This document shows, one piece after another, positions 43,153 through 51,975 of a stretch of 64,000 nt of DNA. The position numbers and the translations under genes are program-made. Position 1 is the first letter of the stretch; each line of letters opens with the position of its first letter. The stretch covers positions 55,432 through 119,431 of the forward strand of contig JBBQWM010000017.1 of the NCBI GenBank assembly GCA_038210655.1, read 5' to 3'. Origin of the DNA: 54-19 sp038210655. Lineage in GTDB: Bacteria > Chloroflexota > Chloroflexia > Chloroheliales > Chloroheliaceae. The notes below the pieces were generated by a model. The model saw nothing but the letters and a program-made list of their open reading frames with translations, did no database searches and was not told the origin of the DNA.

Positions 43153-44487
43153 TTATTCTTGGATCAGAGTACAAGCGAATTTGTTGCCAGTACCCAGCAA
43201 CACCAGTTGCTTGCCACTAAAACCGGTGATCTTGAGGCCGTTAATTAGGTTTTGACCGGTTAATACTAGGCCGTTACCCGTCACGTCTGAGCCATCGAGG
43301 GTAATGGTCGGGCCAGTCTGGGGGTCACAGGGCGCTTCAATTAGGACTCCGGCGCGGGCGGGCGGTAGGGTCTGGTGAAGGGTGATAGTGCTGCCGTTGG
43401 TCAAAGCGAAGCCGATAGTTTGCCCGGCTTGAGCTTGAGCCAGGGCGTGGGAAAGGGTACCGGGGGTAGTAGCCGTGCCGTCATCGTCGGGGAGGGTCAC
43501 GCTTAGGTCGGTCGGTGGGTCGTATAGTTCGGCGCTATCAAGCTCAACACCACTGAAGCCGCCCACGACAAGCACTTTGCCGGTGGGCAAGAACGTGGCG
43601 GTATGCGCTTCGCGTTTAGTGGCGAGAGTGCCGGTTAGAGTAAAGGTGCCGATGGTCGGGTCGTATAGCTCGGCACTGGCGAGATCGCCAGCGTTGTTGG
43701 TGCCGCCTGCAAGCAATACCTTGCCTTTGGGTAAGAGGGTCGCGGTGTGGTTGCCACGACGATCCGTCAGGCTGCCGGTAGAAGTGAAGGTGCCGGTGGT
43801 CGGGTCGTACAACTCGGCACTATCAAGCCAGTTACCGTTGAAGCCGCCGACGACCAGCACCTTACCATTGAACAAGAGCGTCGCGGTGTGTTCTTCGCGT
43901 TTAATGGCAAGGCTGCCGGTAGAAGTGAAGGTGCCGGTAGTGGGGTCGTACAACTCGGCGCTAGTGAGACGGCCATTTACATTGAAACCACCCACAACCA
44001 GCACCTTGTCAGTGGGCAGGAGCGTCACGGTGTGAAAAATGCGGGGATCAGACATGTTGCCGGTGAGGGTAAAGGTGCCGGTAGTGGGGTCGTACAACTC
44101 GGCGCTAGTGAGAAAACCAGCCCCCAGACCTCCCACCACCAGCACCTTACCGTTGCGTAAGAGGATCGCGGCATGTACCTCGCGGGCGGCTTTTAGATTG
44201 TCGGTGGGAGTGAAAGTGCCGGTGGTGGGGTCGTACAACTCGGCGCTGTCAAGAGGTAGGCCACTGTCGAAGCCAGCCACGATCAACACTTTGCCGTTAA
44301 GCAAGCGGGTCGCGGTATGGCCTTCGCGTTTAGCGGCGAGGTTGCCGGTGTCCGACCATTGGCCGGAGTCCGCCAGGGCCACAGGAGCGCTTGGCCCGAA
44401 GGCTATCATTCCACAAATCAGACTCAAGGCTGCTATCCCAGTTACCACCAATCTTTGCCGTCGGTAAGGTCTTCTTTGTGCTTTCAA
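43153..44487 (-). CDS. Secreted Kelch-type protein, six repeats (paralogue)
   Basis: The 444-residue protein starts at TTG, in the position of a GTG six bases into its paralogue's frame, so the start was checked by alignment of the two signal peptides (PYRRQR.. 'GMIAFGPSAPVA'). Six repeats of the 'HTATLLxxGKVLVVGG' / 'SAELYDPTTGTFTxTG' type replace the seven of the downstream gene. The C-terminal ~115 residues are almost identical between the two, more alike than the repeats. The two genes are in one operon ended by the terminator at 41605. Repeat-number change by recombination is likely. Confidence 0.87.
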   Translation of the reverse strand: MKAQRRPYRRQRLVVTGIAALSLICGMIAFGPSAPVALADSGQWSDTGNLAAKREGHTATRLLNGKVLIVAGFDSGLPLDSAELYDPTTGTFTPTDNLKAAREVHAAILLRNGKVLVVGGLGAGFLTSAELYDPTTGTFTLTGNMSDPRIFHTVTLLPTDKVLVVGGFNVNGRLTSAELYDPTTGTFTSTGSLAIKREEHTATLLFNGKVLVVGGFNGNWLDSAELYDPTTGTFTSTGSLTDRRGNHTATLLPKGKVLLAGGTNNAGDLASAELYDPTIGTFTLTGTLATKREAHTATFLPTGKVLVVGGFSGVELDSAELYDPPTDLSVTLPDDDGTATTPGTLSHALAQAQAGQTIGFALTNGSTITLHQTLPPARAGVLIEAPCDPQTGPTITLDGSDVTGNGLVLTGQNLINGLKITGFSGKQLVLLGTGNKFACTLIQE

Positions 44488-44794
44488 ATTTACTACCTGC
44501 TTTTCACATCTTTATAATCGGGTAACTACCCAAGTCAAATATAAGCCGCTTTTAGAAGCATTTGTATCACGCTTATTTAATGTACCCCAAAGTACAAAGG
44601 CTGACATCTTTAGAATAAACTAATTAAATTAACTATCTATAGGGCTTCCGATAAAAGGAATTAGACAAGTATGTGAGGTTTGAACTATAGCCTGGTAACT
44701 TGAGGGTGGTGATCCAAGATAACTGGCGGAGAGCGGGGCAGCCTGAAACGGGCTAAATTTAACTAAGCTGATCGCCCGAACCTGGCAACCAAAG

Positions 44795-44838
44795 CGGAGG
44801 TATCAAAGCTTGATCTGTTACGAGCTTTGATACCTCCG
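44795..44838. other. Perfect 16-bp stem-loop 3' of the SMP-30 gene
   Basis: cggaggtatcaaagct / agctttgatacctccg with a 12-nt loop, lacking a T-run on either side. It closes a GC-rich segment (44695-44790) in otherwise AT-rich DNA. The rest of the gap 44488-44873 shows a TATAAT-like element near 44513 and no gene. Confidence 0.8.
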
Positions 44839-44873
44839 TTCAAAAGCGGCTCAAGTTGTGCGGTTTTGGTGAA

Positions 44874-45755
44874 TTAGCCCAAAAAATCCGGCTCTGGCAG
44901 ACCTTTTAGGTCGGTTTTTAGCCTGAAAATATCGCCAGCAAAGGGTTGCTGCTGTTTTTTAGCCGGGGTAAAATTTTCTTGGGCGGAGGTTATATAAAGC
45001 TCGTCCAGGTTGGAACCGCCAAAAGTGCAACAGGTCGGTTGTTCGACTGGCAGCTTTATTTCACGCTCGACCTTGCCGGTCGGGTCGTAGCGGACAACCT
45101 TCCAACCTCCCCACCGAGCACTCCAGATAAAGCCTTCACTATCGACCGTCAGACCGTCCGGCACGCCCGGTTCCCCCTCGGTCGAAACGAAAGTACGGCG
45201 GTTCTCGATTGCGCCGGTTGCCGGGTCAAAGTCGTAGGCGTAGATTATTTTGCGGGGTGAGTCGGTATAGTACATCGTTTTATTATCAGGACTCCAGCCG
45301 ATCCCATTAGAAATAGCCACCTTTGTCTCGGTACAGTGGAACGACCAATCGGGGTCAAGGCGGTAGAGCGAACCTTCGGCTTTATCCACTTCCGGCTTCA
45401 TATACATCGAACCGGCCCAGAAGCGGCCCTGGCGATCTACTTTACCATCGTTAAAGCGCATGTCCGAATGACCGCTTTCCGGGTTGACCACAAAATCTAG
45501 CTTGTGGGCCGCAGGCTCCCAGGTAGCAAAGCCGTCGCTGGTCGCCAGCACTAGCCCACCTTTGGCCCGCAAACCAAGAGCGCCGACCATTGTGCCAACT
45601 TCAAAGGTTTCTTTTTGGCCGGTAGCCGGGGTGTAGCGATGAAATCGTTTGCTGACAATATCGACCCAGTACAGAACTTGCTCCCGACTGCTCCACAGTG
45701 GCCCTTCTCCTAGCGTATTGTTAGCCACCAAAAAATGCTCTACTTCGTTGCTCAT
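44874..45755 (-). CDS. SMP-30/gluconolactonase family protein
   Basis: The 293-residue six-bladed propeller of the SMP-30/LRE family has the expected metal-site pieces: 'NTLGEGPLWSSREQVLYWVD' (Glu ligand), 'RFNDGKVDRQGRFWAGSM' (Asn-Asp), 'AISNGIGWSPDNKTMYYTDS' (Asn) and 'GVPDGLTVDSEGFIWSARWG' (Asp, the catalytic base position). It hydrolyses sugar or other lactones using Ca2+ or Zn2+. 'QPTCCTFGGSNLDELYITSA' completes the last blade. There are no obvious functional neighbours; it is monocistronic. Confidence 0.93.
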   Translation of the reverse strand: MSNEVEHFLVANNTLGEGPLWSSREQVLYWVDIVSKRFHRYTPATGQKETFEVGTMVGALGLRAKGGLVLATSDGFATWEPAAHKLDFVVNPESGHSDMRFNDGKVDRQGRFWAGSMYMKPEVDKAEGSLYRLDPDWSFHCTETKVAISNGIGWSPDNKTMYYTDSPRKIIYAYDFDPATGAIENRRTFVSTEGEPGVPDGLTVDSEGFIWSARWGGWKVVRYDPTGKVEREIKLPVEQPTCCTFGGSNLDELYITSAQENFTPAKKQQQPFAGDIFRLKTDLKGLPEPDFLG

Positions 45756-45822
45756 CTCAATCTCCTCTTTTATTAACAGGGATATACATGATTAACAGGA
45801 TAAATGCTTTATACTTCTTATT

Positions 45823-46006
45823 GGGTGCGCGTCAATTTTTTGCAAACTAGCCAGGTTGTGCTACACCCGAAACCAGGGAGGTGGGTATATATAAGAAAAA
45901 TTTTCGCAGAATTTTTTCTTATATATACTTTTGAGTGGTTGGTGCAGGGTGTGCATAGTTTTCTTTTATTGCTATTTGAACCTGTGCAAAAACTGACGCG
46001 CAACCC
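45823..46006. repeat. Long inverted-repeat element, TGCGTCA family, intact copy
   Basis: The ends gggtgcgcgtcaattttttg / aaaactgacgcgcaaccc are inverted; the inner stem gtatatataagaaaaatttt and aattttttcttatatatac is inverted too. It shares its layout with the interrupted copy at 32951-33243, and no protein is encoded. Confidence 0.9.
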
Positions 46007-46084
46007 TTTTTAATTACTTTTGACGACCTGATTAATATCCCACATGCTGATGCGCTCTAGCAAATGAAGGTCTTGTTAAAAAGG

Positions 46085-46128
46085 GTCAGGTGTCAGTTTT
46101 TCTGACACCTGACACCTGAAACCTAATA
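46085..46128. repeat. Heptamer repeat hairpin (ggtgtca)
   Basis: gtcaggtgtcag / ctgacacctgacacctgaaa form a hairpin. It ends a few bases from the flotillin stop codon (46142) and uses the same heptamer unit as at 1.75 and 23.1 kb. Confidence 0.75.
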
Positions 46129-46141
46129 TCTACACCCAAAC

Positions 46142-47752
46142 CTAATTGCTGCTGGCAGTCGGCAGGTCTGGAGCGGGGGCGGGAACAGTGACCTCTACCG
46201 GATTAGCGGCGCTATGACCGTTGGTTGTGCTTTCGCTACCATTGAGGGCCGAGCGGAGGGCCGGAACCTGGTTCATCAGGTCGCTAATCTTGACCCCCAT
46301 CAGCGTCTCGAAAAGGGCCGGAACCTGAGCCACCATGCGGGTAACATCGCTGGTAATCTGGTTGGCTCCGAAGCCACCTTTGCCCGAACCGTCGCCGGTG
46401 CTGACAATCGTGATCTTGTCTACCTTTGTCAACGGCTCACTCATGGCCCGTACCACTTCGGGGATACTGCTGACCAGTTTGTCGAGGATCGCAGCCTGAT
46501 TGTATTCGTGATAGGCGGCTGCCTTGAGATTCATTGCCCCGGCTTCGGCCTCACCTTTGGCCTTGATAACAATCGCCTCGGCCAAACCTTGCTCCTTGAT
46601 CGCGTCGGCATGCCCAATACCTTTAGCTTTTAGGACATCAGCTTCGGCCTGACCTCGGATACGATCAACATCGGCGGCAGCTTGCCCTTGAAGGCGCTGG
46701 GCTTCGGCTTGCCCGGAGGCTTCCAACACCTGACGCTGGCGGTTGGCTTCAGCCATTGTCTCGATCCGCTTGCGCTCGACTTCGGCTTGCTTCAAGACCG
46801 TTGCGATCAATTCTTTCTCGCGGCGACTGATTTCAGCCTCCTGGACTTTAGTCTCCTCTTCTTTGCGAACCAGATCAATCTTGACCCGCTCGGAAGTGGC
46901 TTGCTGTTCCATAATATTATTTTGGATGTCGTAGGCTTTATCGGCGCGGGCCTTCTCGCGCTGAACGGTCGCCTGGTACTCGGCTTGCTTGAGTTGCAAG
47001 TCACGGGTGGCCTCGGCCTGACGGGTGGCGCTGGCAGTCTCGGCGATAACCCTGGCCTGATCCGCCTCGGCGCGGGCCACGCTGGCCTGGCGCATGGTCT
47101 CGGCCCTTTTGATCGCTGTATCGCGTTCGGCTTCGGCGGCAGCAATATCGGCGGCCTTCCTGATGAGGGCGATGTCCGGCTTACCCATGTTCAGGATATA
47201 CTCGTTTTTATCCCGCACTTCCTTGATGGTAAAGGAAATCGCTTCCAGGCCCATCTTGTTGATGTCTTCGCTGGAGGTGGCCCGCATGCGGTCGCCCACC
47301 ATCTCTGGCTCTTTGACGATTTGTTCGACGGTCAGTTGACCGATAATCCCGCGCAAGTGGCCTTCCATTACTAGCCGGATCAAATCCTGCCGCTCGTCCA
47401 GGCTTTTGTTGAGCAACTGTTCTGCCGCCGTCAAAATGCTCATCGGGTCGTTTCTGACCTTGATCTGAGTGACAGCCTCGACCGTGACCGCTACCCCTTG
47501 CCGGGTATACAAGTCCTGCTTGGGTGCGACATCAAAACTCATCAATTCTAGCGAAAGCTCCCGACCGCTCTGGACAAAAGGCCAGATAAGCCGCCCACCG
47601 CCGGTCGTGACCTGGGTTCCACCCCGACCATAGACGATTAAAGCCTGGTTCGGGCCTACCTTGCGATAAAGTCCGACACTGATCCAAATTATCAGTACCA
47701 GTACCAGAAAAACACCGACTGCTACTGAGATAATTAATGTTTCTATACTCAT
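46142..47752 (-). CDS. Flotillin-like SPFH membrane scaffold protein
   Basis: The 536-residue protein has an N-terminal membrane anchor (~5-28) and then the SPFH domain ('VGPNQALIVYGRGGTQVTTG', 'VAVTVEAVTQIKVRNDP', 'VEQIVKEPEMV'). A long coiled coil rich in EA/AE repeats follows (~200-400, 'AEADQARVIAETASATRQAE', 'GQAEADVLKAKGIGHADAIK'). The flotillin C-terminus includes 'KVDKITIVSTGDGSGKGG'. It should oligomerise on the inner face of the membrane in ordered lipid domains. There is no NfeD-type partner beside it. Confidence 0.93.
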   Translation of the reverse strand: MSIETLIISVAVGVFLVLVLIIWISVGLYRKVGPNQALIVYGRGGTQVTTGGGRLIWPFVQSGRELSLELMSFDVAPKQDLYTRQGVAVTVEAVTQIKVRNDPMSILTAAEQLLNKSLDERQDLIRLVMEGHLRGIIGQLTVEQIVKEPEMVGDRMRATSSEDINKMGLEAISFTIKEVRDKNEYILNMGKPDIALIRKAADIAAAEAERDTAIKRAETMRQASVARAEADQARVIAETASATRQAEATRDLQLKQAEYQATVQREKARADKAYDIQNNIMEQQATSERVKIDLVRKEEETKVQEAEISRREKELIATVLKQAEVERKRIETMAEANRQRQVLEASGQAEAQRLQGQAAADVDRIRGQAEADVLKAKGIGHADAIKEQGLAEAIVIKAKGEAEAGAMNLKAAAYHEYNQAAILDKLVSSIPEVVRAMSEPLTKVDKITIVSTGDGSGKGGFGANQITSDVTRMVAQVPALFETLMGVKISDLMNQVPALRSALNGSESTTNGHSAANPVEVTVPAPAPDLPTASSN

Positions 47753-47887
47753 AGGGTATTGCCTTTTCTATAGCCTACCACTGCCACGCACCAGACACCA
47801 TATCTGGCGACTCGCTCATGTTAAATACGGAAGGGCAGATCGAAAGTTACAAGTATTAGAAAAGTGTTAGAAATATGACTTCTATTT

Positions 47888-48000
47888 AGAACCGATCCCT
47901 GTAGGAGCGATCTTTATGGTCGTTCGGTTTGGCCCGAATCGGGCGACCATCCAACCAGTTGACACTCCGCCCCTACCATCAACCGATTGGGATAGGCTCT
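47888..48000. repeat. Degenerate AGAACCGATC-family element
   Basis: Ends agaaccgatc / ccgattgggataggctct, with a core gtaggagcgatctttatggt and partial complement. The right arm has diverged (gttgacactccgcccctacc). The element touches the stop codon (48000-48002) of the disulphide oxidoreductase gene. Confidence 0.75.
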
Positions 48001-49394
48001 TATTCGAGCATGCCAAACAAGTTGTTAAAAGCCTCGGCCAGAGTCGGGTGGGCGAATATGCCGTCACGCAAAACGGTATAAGGTAGTTTTCCCCACATCG
48101 CCACCTGAACGAGCGACATCATTTCGCCACCTTCCAGGCCCAGAATGGTACAACCTAGAATCTGATTGGTTTCGGCATCTACGATAGCTTTCATGAGGCC
48201 CCGGCTTTCGTCCACTTCGAGCGCTCGCGCTACATAGCTCATCGGCATTTTGGCTACCTTGATATTGCGCCCCTGCGCCCGTGCTTCGGTCTCGCTTAGA
48301 CCGACCCGACCCAATTGAGGGTCGATAAAGACGGTGCAAGGCAGTAGCCGATCTTTGATAGTAGCTTCGCCAAGTTCGATCAGGTTAGTGCGGATAATCC
48401 GAAAATCGTCGTAAGAGATATGGGTAAAGGCCGGGCCACCCTTTACGTCGCCCAGTGCGTAGATATGCGGGGCGCTGGTTTCTAACCATTCGTTGACCTC
48501 GATATAACCGCGCTTATCAATTTTGACCCCGGCAGCTTCCAAATTCAGCCGTTCGGTGTTGGGCTGGCGACCGGTTGCTAATAGCAGGTGAGAGCCGACA
48601 AGCGGGCGTTCGCCTGCGGCATTGGTGACGGTCAGACTGATCTTGCCACCTTCGGTTTGCTCGACTTTGGTAGGGGAAGTTTCCAGGAAAAGTTCCAACT
48701 CGTCTTCGCGCAAAATCTTGGCGACTTCTTCGGCAATATCCGGGTCTTCGCGGGATAGTAGTTGTTTGCCTCGGTGTATGATGGTCACACGGCTCCCAAA
48801 ACGGCGGAACATCTGCCCAAATTCCAGACCGATATAGCCGCCGCCCAGCACCAGCAAATGTTCCGGCACGCTATCCAGTTCCATAATCGAGGTTGAATTT
48901 AGAGTAGGGACACTATCAAGGCCGGGGATAGCAGGTTTGGTGGGCCGTTCGCCGGTGTTGATAAAGAATTTCGAGGCGGTAAGCTGGCGAGTTGGCTGGC
49001 CTTCTAATACAACCTCAAGGGTTTGCGGCCCGGTAAAATGGGCCTCGCCCATTATAAGCTCGACCCCCTCGGCCTGCTTTATTCGCCGTTCGCTACCACC
49101 CCGGAAACTCTCGACAATATCACGCTTACGCTGTCGTACTTTGGTCAGATCAACCCTGACTTCTCCGTCGTAGTGAACGCCATAATCGGCCGCCCGGCGG
49201 GTTAGATAGGCGACGCGGGCGCTGGCAACCATCGTTTTGGTGGGGGTACAGCCTTCATTGATACAAGTTCCGCCGACGTGTTCGCGCTCGATAATCGCAA
49301 CTTTCCAACCGGCCCTCGCCAGAGCCGTCGAAAGGGGGCCACCTGCCTGTCCTGCCCCGATTACAATCGCGTCAAATCTGCTAGTTTCGCTCAT
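48000..49394 (-). CDS. Pyridine nucleotide-disulphide oxidoreductase (mercuric reductase-like)
   Basis: The 464-residue protein has the FAD site 'DAIVIGAGQAGGPLSTALA', the redox disulphide 'GGTCINEGCTPTKTMVAS', the NAD(P) site 'LLVLGGGYIGLEFGQMFRRF', 'LLLATGRQPNTERLNLEAAG' and 'APHIYALGDVKGGPAFTH'. The dimerisation domain ends 'GIFAHPTLAEAFNNLFGML', with the His-Pro of the family. The CTPTK variant fits the mercuric reductase-like branch, but the N-terminal metal-binding domain and the C-terminal vicinal cysteines of true MerA are absent. It is therefore probably a general FAD disulphide reductase of unknown substrate. Confidence 0.9.
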   Translation of the reverse strand: MSETSRFDAIVIGAGQAGGPLSTALARAGWKVAIIEREHVGGTCINEGCTPTKTMVASARVAYLTRRAADYGVHYDGEVRVDLTKVRQRKRDIVESFRGGSERRIKQAEGVELIMGEAHFTGPQTLEVVLEGQPTRQLTASKFFINTGERPTKPAIPGLDSVPTLNSTSIMELDSVPEHLLVLGGGYIGLEFGQMFRRFGSRVTIIHRGKQLLSREDPDIAEEVAKILREDELELFLETSPTKVEQTEGGKISLTVTNAAGERPLVGSHLLLATGRQPNTERLNLEAAGVKIDKRGYIEVNEWLETSAPHIYALGDVKGGPAFTHISYDDFRIIRTNLIELGEATIKDRLLPCTVFIDPQLGRVGLSETEARAQGRNIKVAKMPMSYVARALEVDESRGLMKAIVDAETNQILGCTILGLEGGEMMSLVQVAMWGKLPYTVLRDGIFAHPTLAEAFNNLFGMLE

Positions 49395-49484
49395 TTATCA
49401 ATTCTCCTGATCCTTGTTCAAAAGTTTTTACCATCATAGCACAGTGAACAGGTTTCAGGCTAGAGCGCGACGACCCCTAATATT

Positions 49485-51545
49485 TTAATAGCGCCAGGCG
49501 AGATAGTGCTGCCCGATATTGCCCATTTCGATTTGGAAAGCGGCAGGATTGTCGGACGTGTAGGTCAGGGCGCGACGCTCGAAAAGCTGTACCAGAACCG
49601 TCCGAGGCTGGCCTTTGATATTGACCTGTACCCAATACGGTTCGCTGATTGGGTAGCCCAGCGCGAAAAGCCAGCCCGCCGTTAGCCCGGAGCGGTTCGG
49701 GTCGTTCATCCACGACCACAAGACGTTGGGGATATTGTGGCCTGACGTATTTTCGTAGTAGGCGACCGTGACACTCCCGGCCCCGCGCTGGCCCACTTGC
49801 CCGTTATGGTCGAGCGTAGCGGTGACGGCTTGCCCGGTGCGGTTGGCGGCCCGGCGTTCGGTTTGCTTGCCGTTCACCGAAGCGAATGGGCCAAAAGTGG
49901 CATAGGTCGGGGCGAGGGGGCTATCGGCATCGCCTGCCACCGGGATTTGGGCCGGGCTATGACTTTCAAAGCGATTGTCGCCAAGCTGGATTTGCCCTGT
50001 AACCAGTTCGACCGTCAAAAGGCCGTTAGTGACAAACCAGTTTGCGGCCCGGTCGCCCTGGGGTCGGCTGATTTCCATCCGGCTCTTATCGAAATATTGC
50101 ACCAACCGCGCCCCATTTGGCCCTTCGGCGTAACTTTCCATTCGAGCGGGCGTAATCGGTTGCGGCCCCCAGAGCCAACTTCGCCCACTGTTGCCTGCGG
50201 CAACCGGGCGGTCGGCTCCGCCCCATACGGTTTCAATCGCAGGGTCGGCGAAAGCGCCCAGCCTTTCGGATTGGGTAGCCGCCCAACTTGTGCCACGCTT
50301 TGAGCCGGGGATCGCAGTGCCTTGCGGGTAGATCAAGTAGGCCGCTCCGCCCGAACTACTCAACCAGCGCTGCTCAAACTGAGCGCGGTTGTAGATAAGG
50401 CGGACGGATTGCCCTTTGCGCGGGTCGGCGGCAGGGTCGTTGGTAATGACGTTGCCGGCCCGGTCGAAGCCGCGCACAATCAGCAAATGGCCGTTGCTCT
50501 GCGGTATTGGGGTACCTTCAAGCTGGCCCGGTTTGTAAGCAATGCTGACAATCACCGGCACACCCTGGGCGACCCAACTTTCAAGTTGGGCTAACGACAA
50601 AAGCCGGGTTACATAAGCCTCGATTGCGCCGGTCCCGACCGCCCCGGCATAAGCTGTGTTAAAAGGCCAATTGCCGTTGCCCTGGTAAATCCAATCATCA
50701 GTGCGGGCGGCGGCGGTCGGGACCGGTTGATCGAGGCTGGGCCGGTTGGTTTTGGCCGCCCAGTAAGCCAGTACCATCGAAGTCGAGGTCGGGCTGCACC
50801 AGACCTCCCCACCATCAGGATAGATCATCTGGGAGCGTTCAGGTACGACCAGGTCACGGCCCCAGACGGATTGGTCGGGCGTTAGGGTCGGGTTCGTGCC
50901 ATTGCGGACGGCGCTAACCGAGACGAGCGAGAGATTTGGCGTAACGCCTGCCACCGCCGAAAAAAGAACCGCCCGCACCTGAAAAGCCGAGGCCCGCCCA
51001 TTGAGCATCAGCGTATCGGTTTCGACCCGTCCGTCCGGGTCGGACTGTCCGTTCAGGCTATGCCGCTTGACGGTATTATTGTCGCTGGCCCAAATGCCCA
51101 TCACATATTCCCGCGTCCAGTGGCTACCGATCAGGGCGCGAAGCCGTAGTTCGACCCAACTGCCTGCCGGGGTTAGCGCATTCCAGGAGACGACCGCGTT
51201 ATCAAAACCGCCCGGTGGACTGTAGTAGGGCGCGACCGCTTCGCCATAGGAATAGCTGCCACCGTTGTAATAATTGCCACCGTGAAAGCCGCCTGCTCCA
51301 AAGGGGTCACGTCCGGCCTTGAGATGGGCCGGGTCGAGTTGCAACGAATTGTTGGCGATTATAAGCCCGTCGCGTTGCCAGCCCTGAAATTCGGCGGCGC
51401 TACCGTTGAGCCATAAATAGCTCTGGCGGGCTTCTGCCGCTGCGGTCGTTTGTTCAGAAAAAATCATTGGATTAAACCACATCACCAGCAGCAAGCCTGC
51501 CAGCAACGCCCGATAATATTTGTTTTTAGCCTCAGTCTTTGTCAT
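49485..51545 (-). CDS. Secreted C39-like cysteine peptidase with shared C-terminal module
   Basis: The 686-residue protein has a signal peptide ('LLAGLLLVMWFNPMIFSEQ'), a beta-rich domain (~45-225) and a C39_2-type papain-like domain (~235-390). The latter has Cys in 'GGEVWCSPTSTSMVLAYW', His in 'PQSNGHLLIVRGFDRAGN' and Asp/Asn in 'VITNDPAADPRKGQS'. The final ~240 residues ('MESYAEGPNGARLVQYFDKS' to 'MGNIGQHYLAWRY') are homologous to the tail of the GH99-like protein at 34550-36394. It is likely secreted or cell-surface; peptidase substrate unknown. Confidence 0.85.
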   Translation of the reverse strand: MTKTEAKNKYYRALLAGLLLVMWFNPMIFSEQTTAAAEARQSYLWLNGSAAEFQGWQRDGLIIANNSLQLDPAHLKAGRDPFGAGGFHGGNYYNGGSYSYGEAVAPYYSPPGGFDNAVVSWNALTPAGSWVELRLRALIGSHWTREYVMGIWASDNNTVKRHSLNGQSDPDGRVETDTLMLNGRASAFQVRAVLFSAVAGVTPNLSLVSVSAVRNGTNPTLTPDQSVWGRDLVVPERSQMIYPDGGEVWCSPTSTSMVLAYWAAKTNRPSLDQPVPTAAARTDDWIYQGNGNWPFNTAYAGAVGTGAIEAYVTRLLSLAQLESWVAQGVPVIVSIAYKPGQLEGTPIPQSNGHLLIVRGFDRAGNVITNDPAADPRKGQSVRLIYNRAQFEQRWLSSSGGAAYLIYPQGTAIPGSKRGTSWAATQSERLGAFADPAIETVWGGADRPVAAGNSGRSWLWGPQPITPARMESYAEGPNGARLVQYFDKSRMEISRPQGDRAANWFVTNGLLTVELVTGQIQLGDNRFESHSPAQIPVAGDADSPLAPTYATFGPFASVNGKQTERRAANRTGQAVTATLDHNGQVGQRGAGSVTVAYYENTSGHNIPNVLWSWMNDPNRSGLTAGWLFALGYPISEPYWVQVNIKGQPRTVLVQLFERRALTYTSDNPAAFQIEMGNIGQHYLAWRY

Positions 51546-51649
51546 GCGAAAGCGCCTCTATCCCTTTTGCCCGATTATCTTATCTCAAACTTGCTGCTCA
51601 TGTAAAACGTTTGGCAGGGGATTCGGTTGCACCCAGCTAAAATAAAACC

Positions 51650-51795
51650 TACAGTAAGTTGCAAAGATATTGGCCCCTGTAGGAGCGAGCTTCTGCTCGC
51701 GATTGAACACCCTGCCGTATCTTCCAATCGCGAGCAGAAGCTCGCTCCTACAGATAAGCGGGTAGCTCAAGTGCTTTGCAAGCTGCTATAGTAAC
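51650..51795. repeat. Inverted-repeat element, gtaggagcgagcttctgctcgcga type
   Basis: Core arms 51677-51702 / 51728-51753 (ctgtaggagcgagcttctgc and complement). Outer halves cagtaagttgcaaagat / ctttgcaagctgctatag are partly inverted. It lies in the gap 51546-51975, with no gene. Confidence 0.88.
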
Positions 51796-51815
51796 TACTT
51801 AACCAGCCTTAGACT

Positions 51816-51871
51816 TGTCATTGAGAGCCGCAGCGAAGAATCTAGATTCTTCGCTGCGGCTCTCAATGACA
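51816..51871. repeat. Perfect 56-bp palindrome
   Basis: tgtcattgagagccgcagcg.. runs into its exact complement with no spacer (centre tctaga). It contains no core of the other repeat families. A lone gtaactact end lies 25 bp upstream. Confidence 0.9.
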
Positions 51872-51902
51872 GCACTGAGTCATAAAAAAGCTAATCGAGT
51901 GC

Positions 51903-51929
51903 TTGAAATTTGGGATTTGGTGCTATAAT
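51903..51929 (+). promoter_or_regulatory. Extended -10 promoter of the NHL-repeat gene
   Basis: TTGAAA (51903-51908), 15 nt, TGCTATAAT with extended -10 (TATAAT 51924-51929). It excludes an upstream TTG start at 51910 and supports ATG 51976. Confidence 0.65.
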
Positions 51930-51975
51930 TAACCTGCTAGACTTTTTCCTATACCTGATAGCGAAATGGAAAACT

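Noticed and set aside
44695..44840. SAM-I riboswitch
   Set aside because: Only short pieces (ggcggag, ggcaacc) fit; the helix order and spacing do not, and no methionine or SAM gene follows.
48000..49394. True mercuric reductase (merA)
   Set aside because: It lacks the C-terminal vicinal cysteines and N-terminal metal-binding domain, and no mer genes are nearby.
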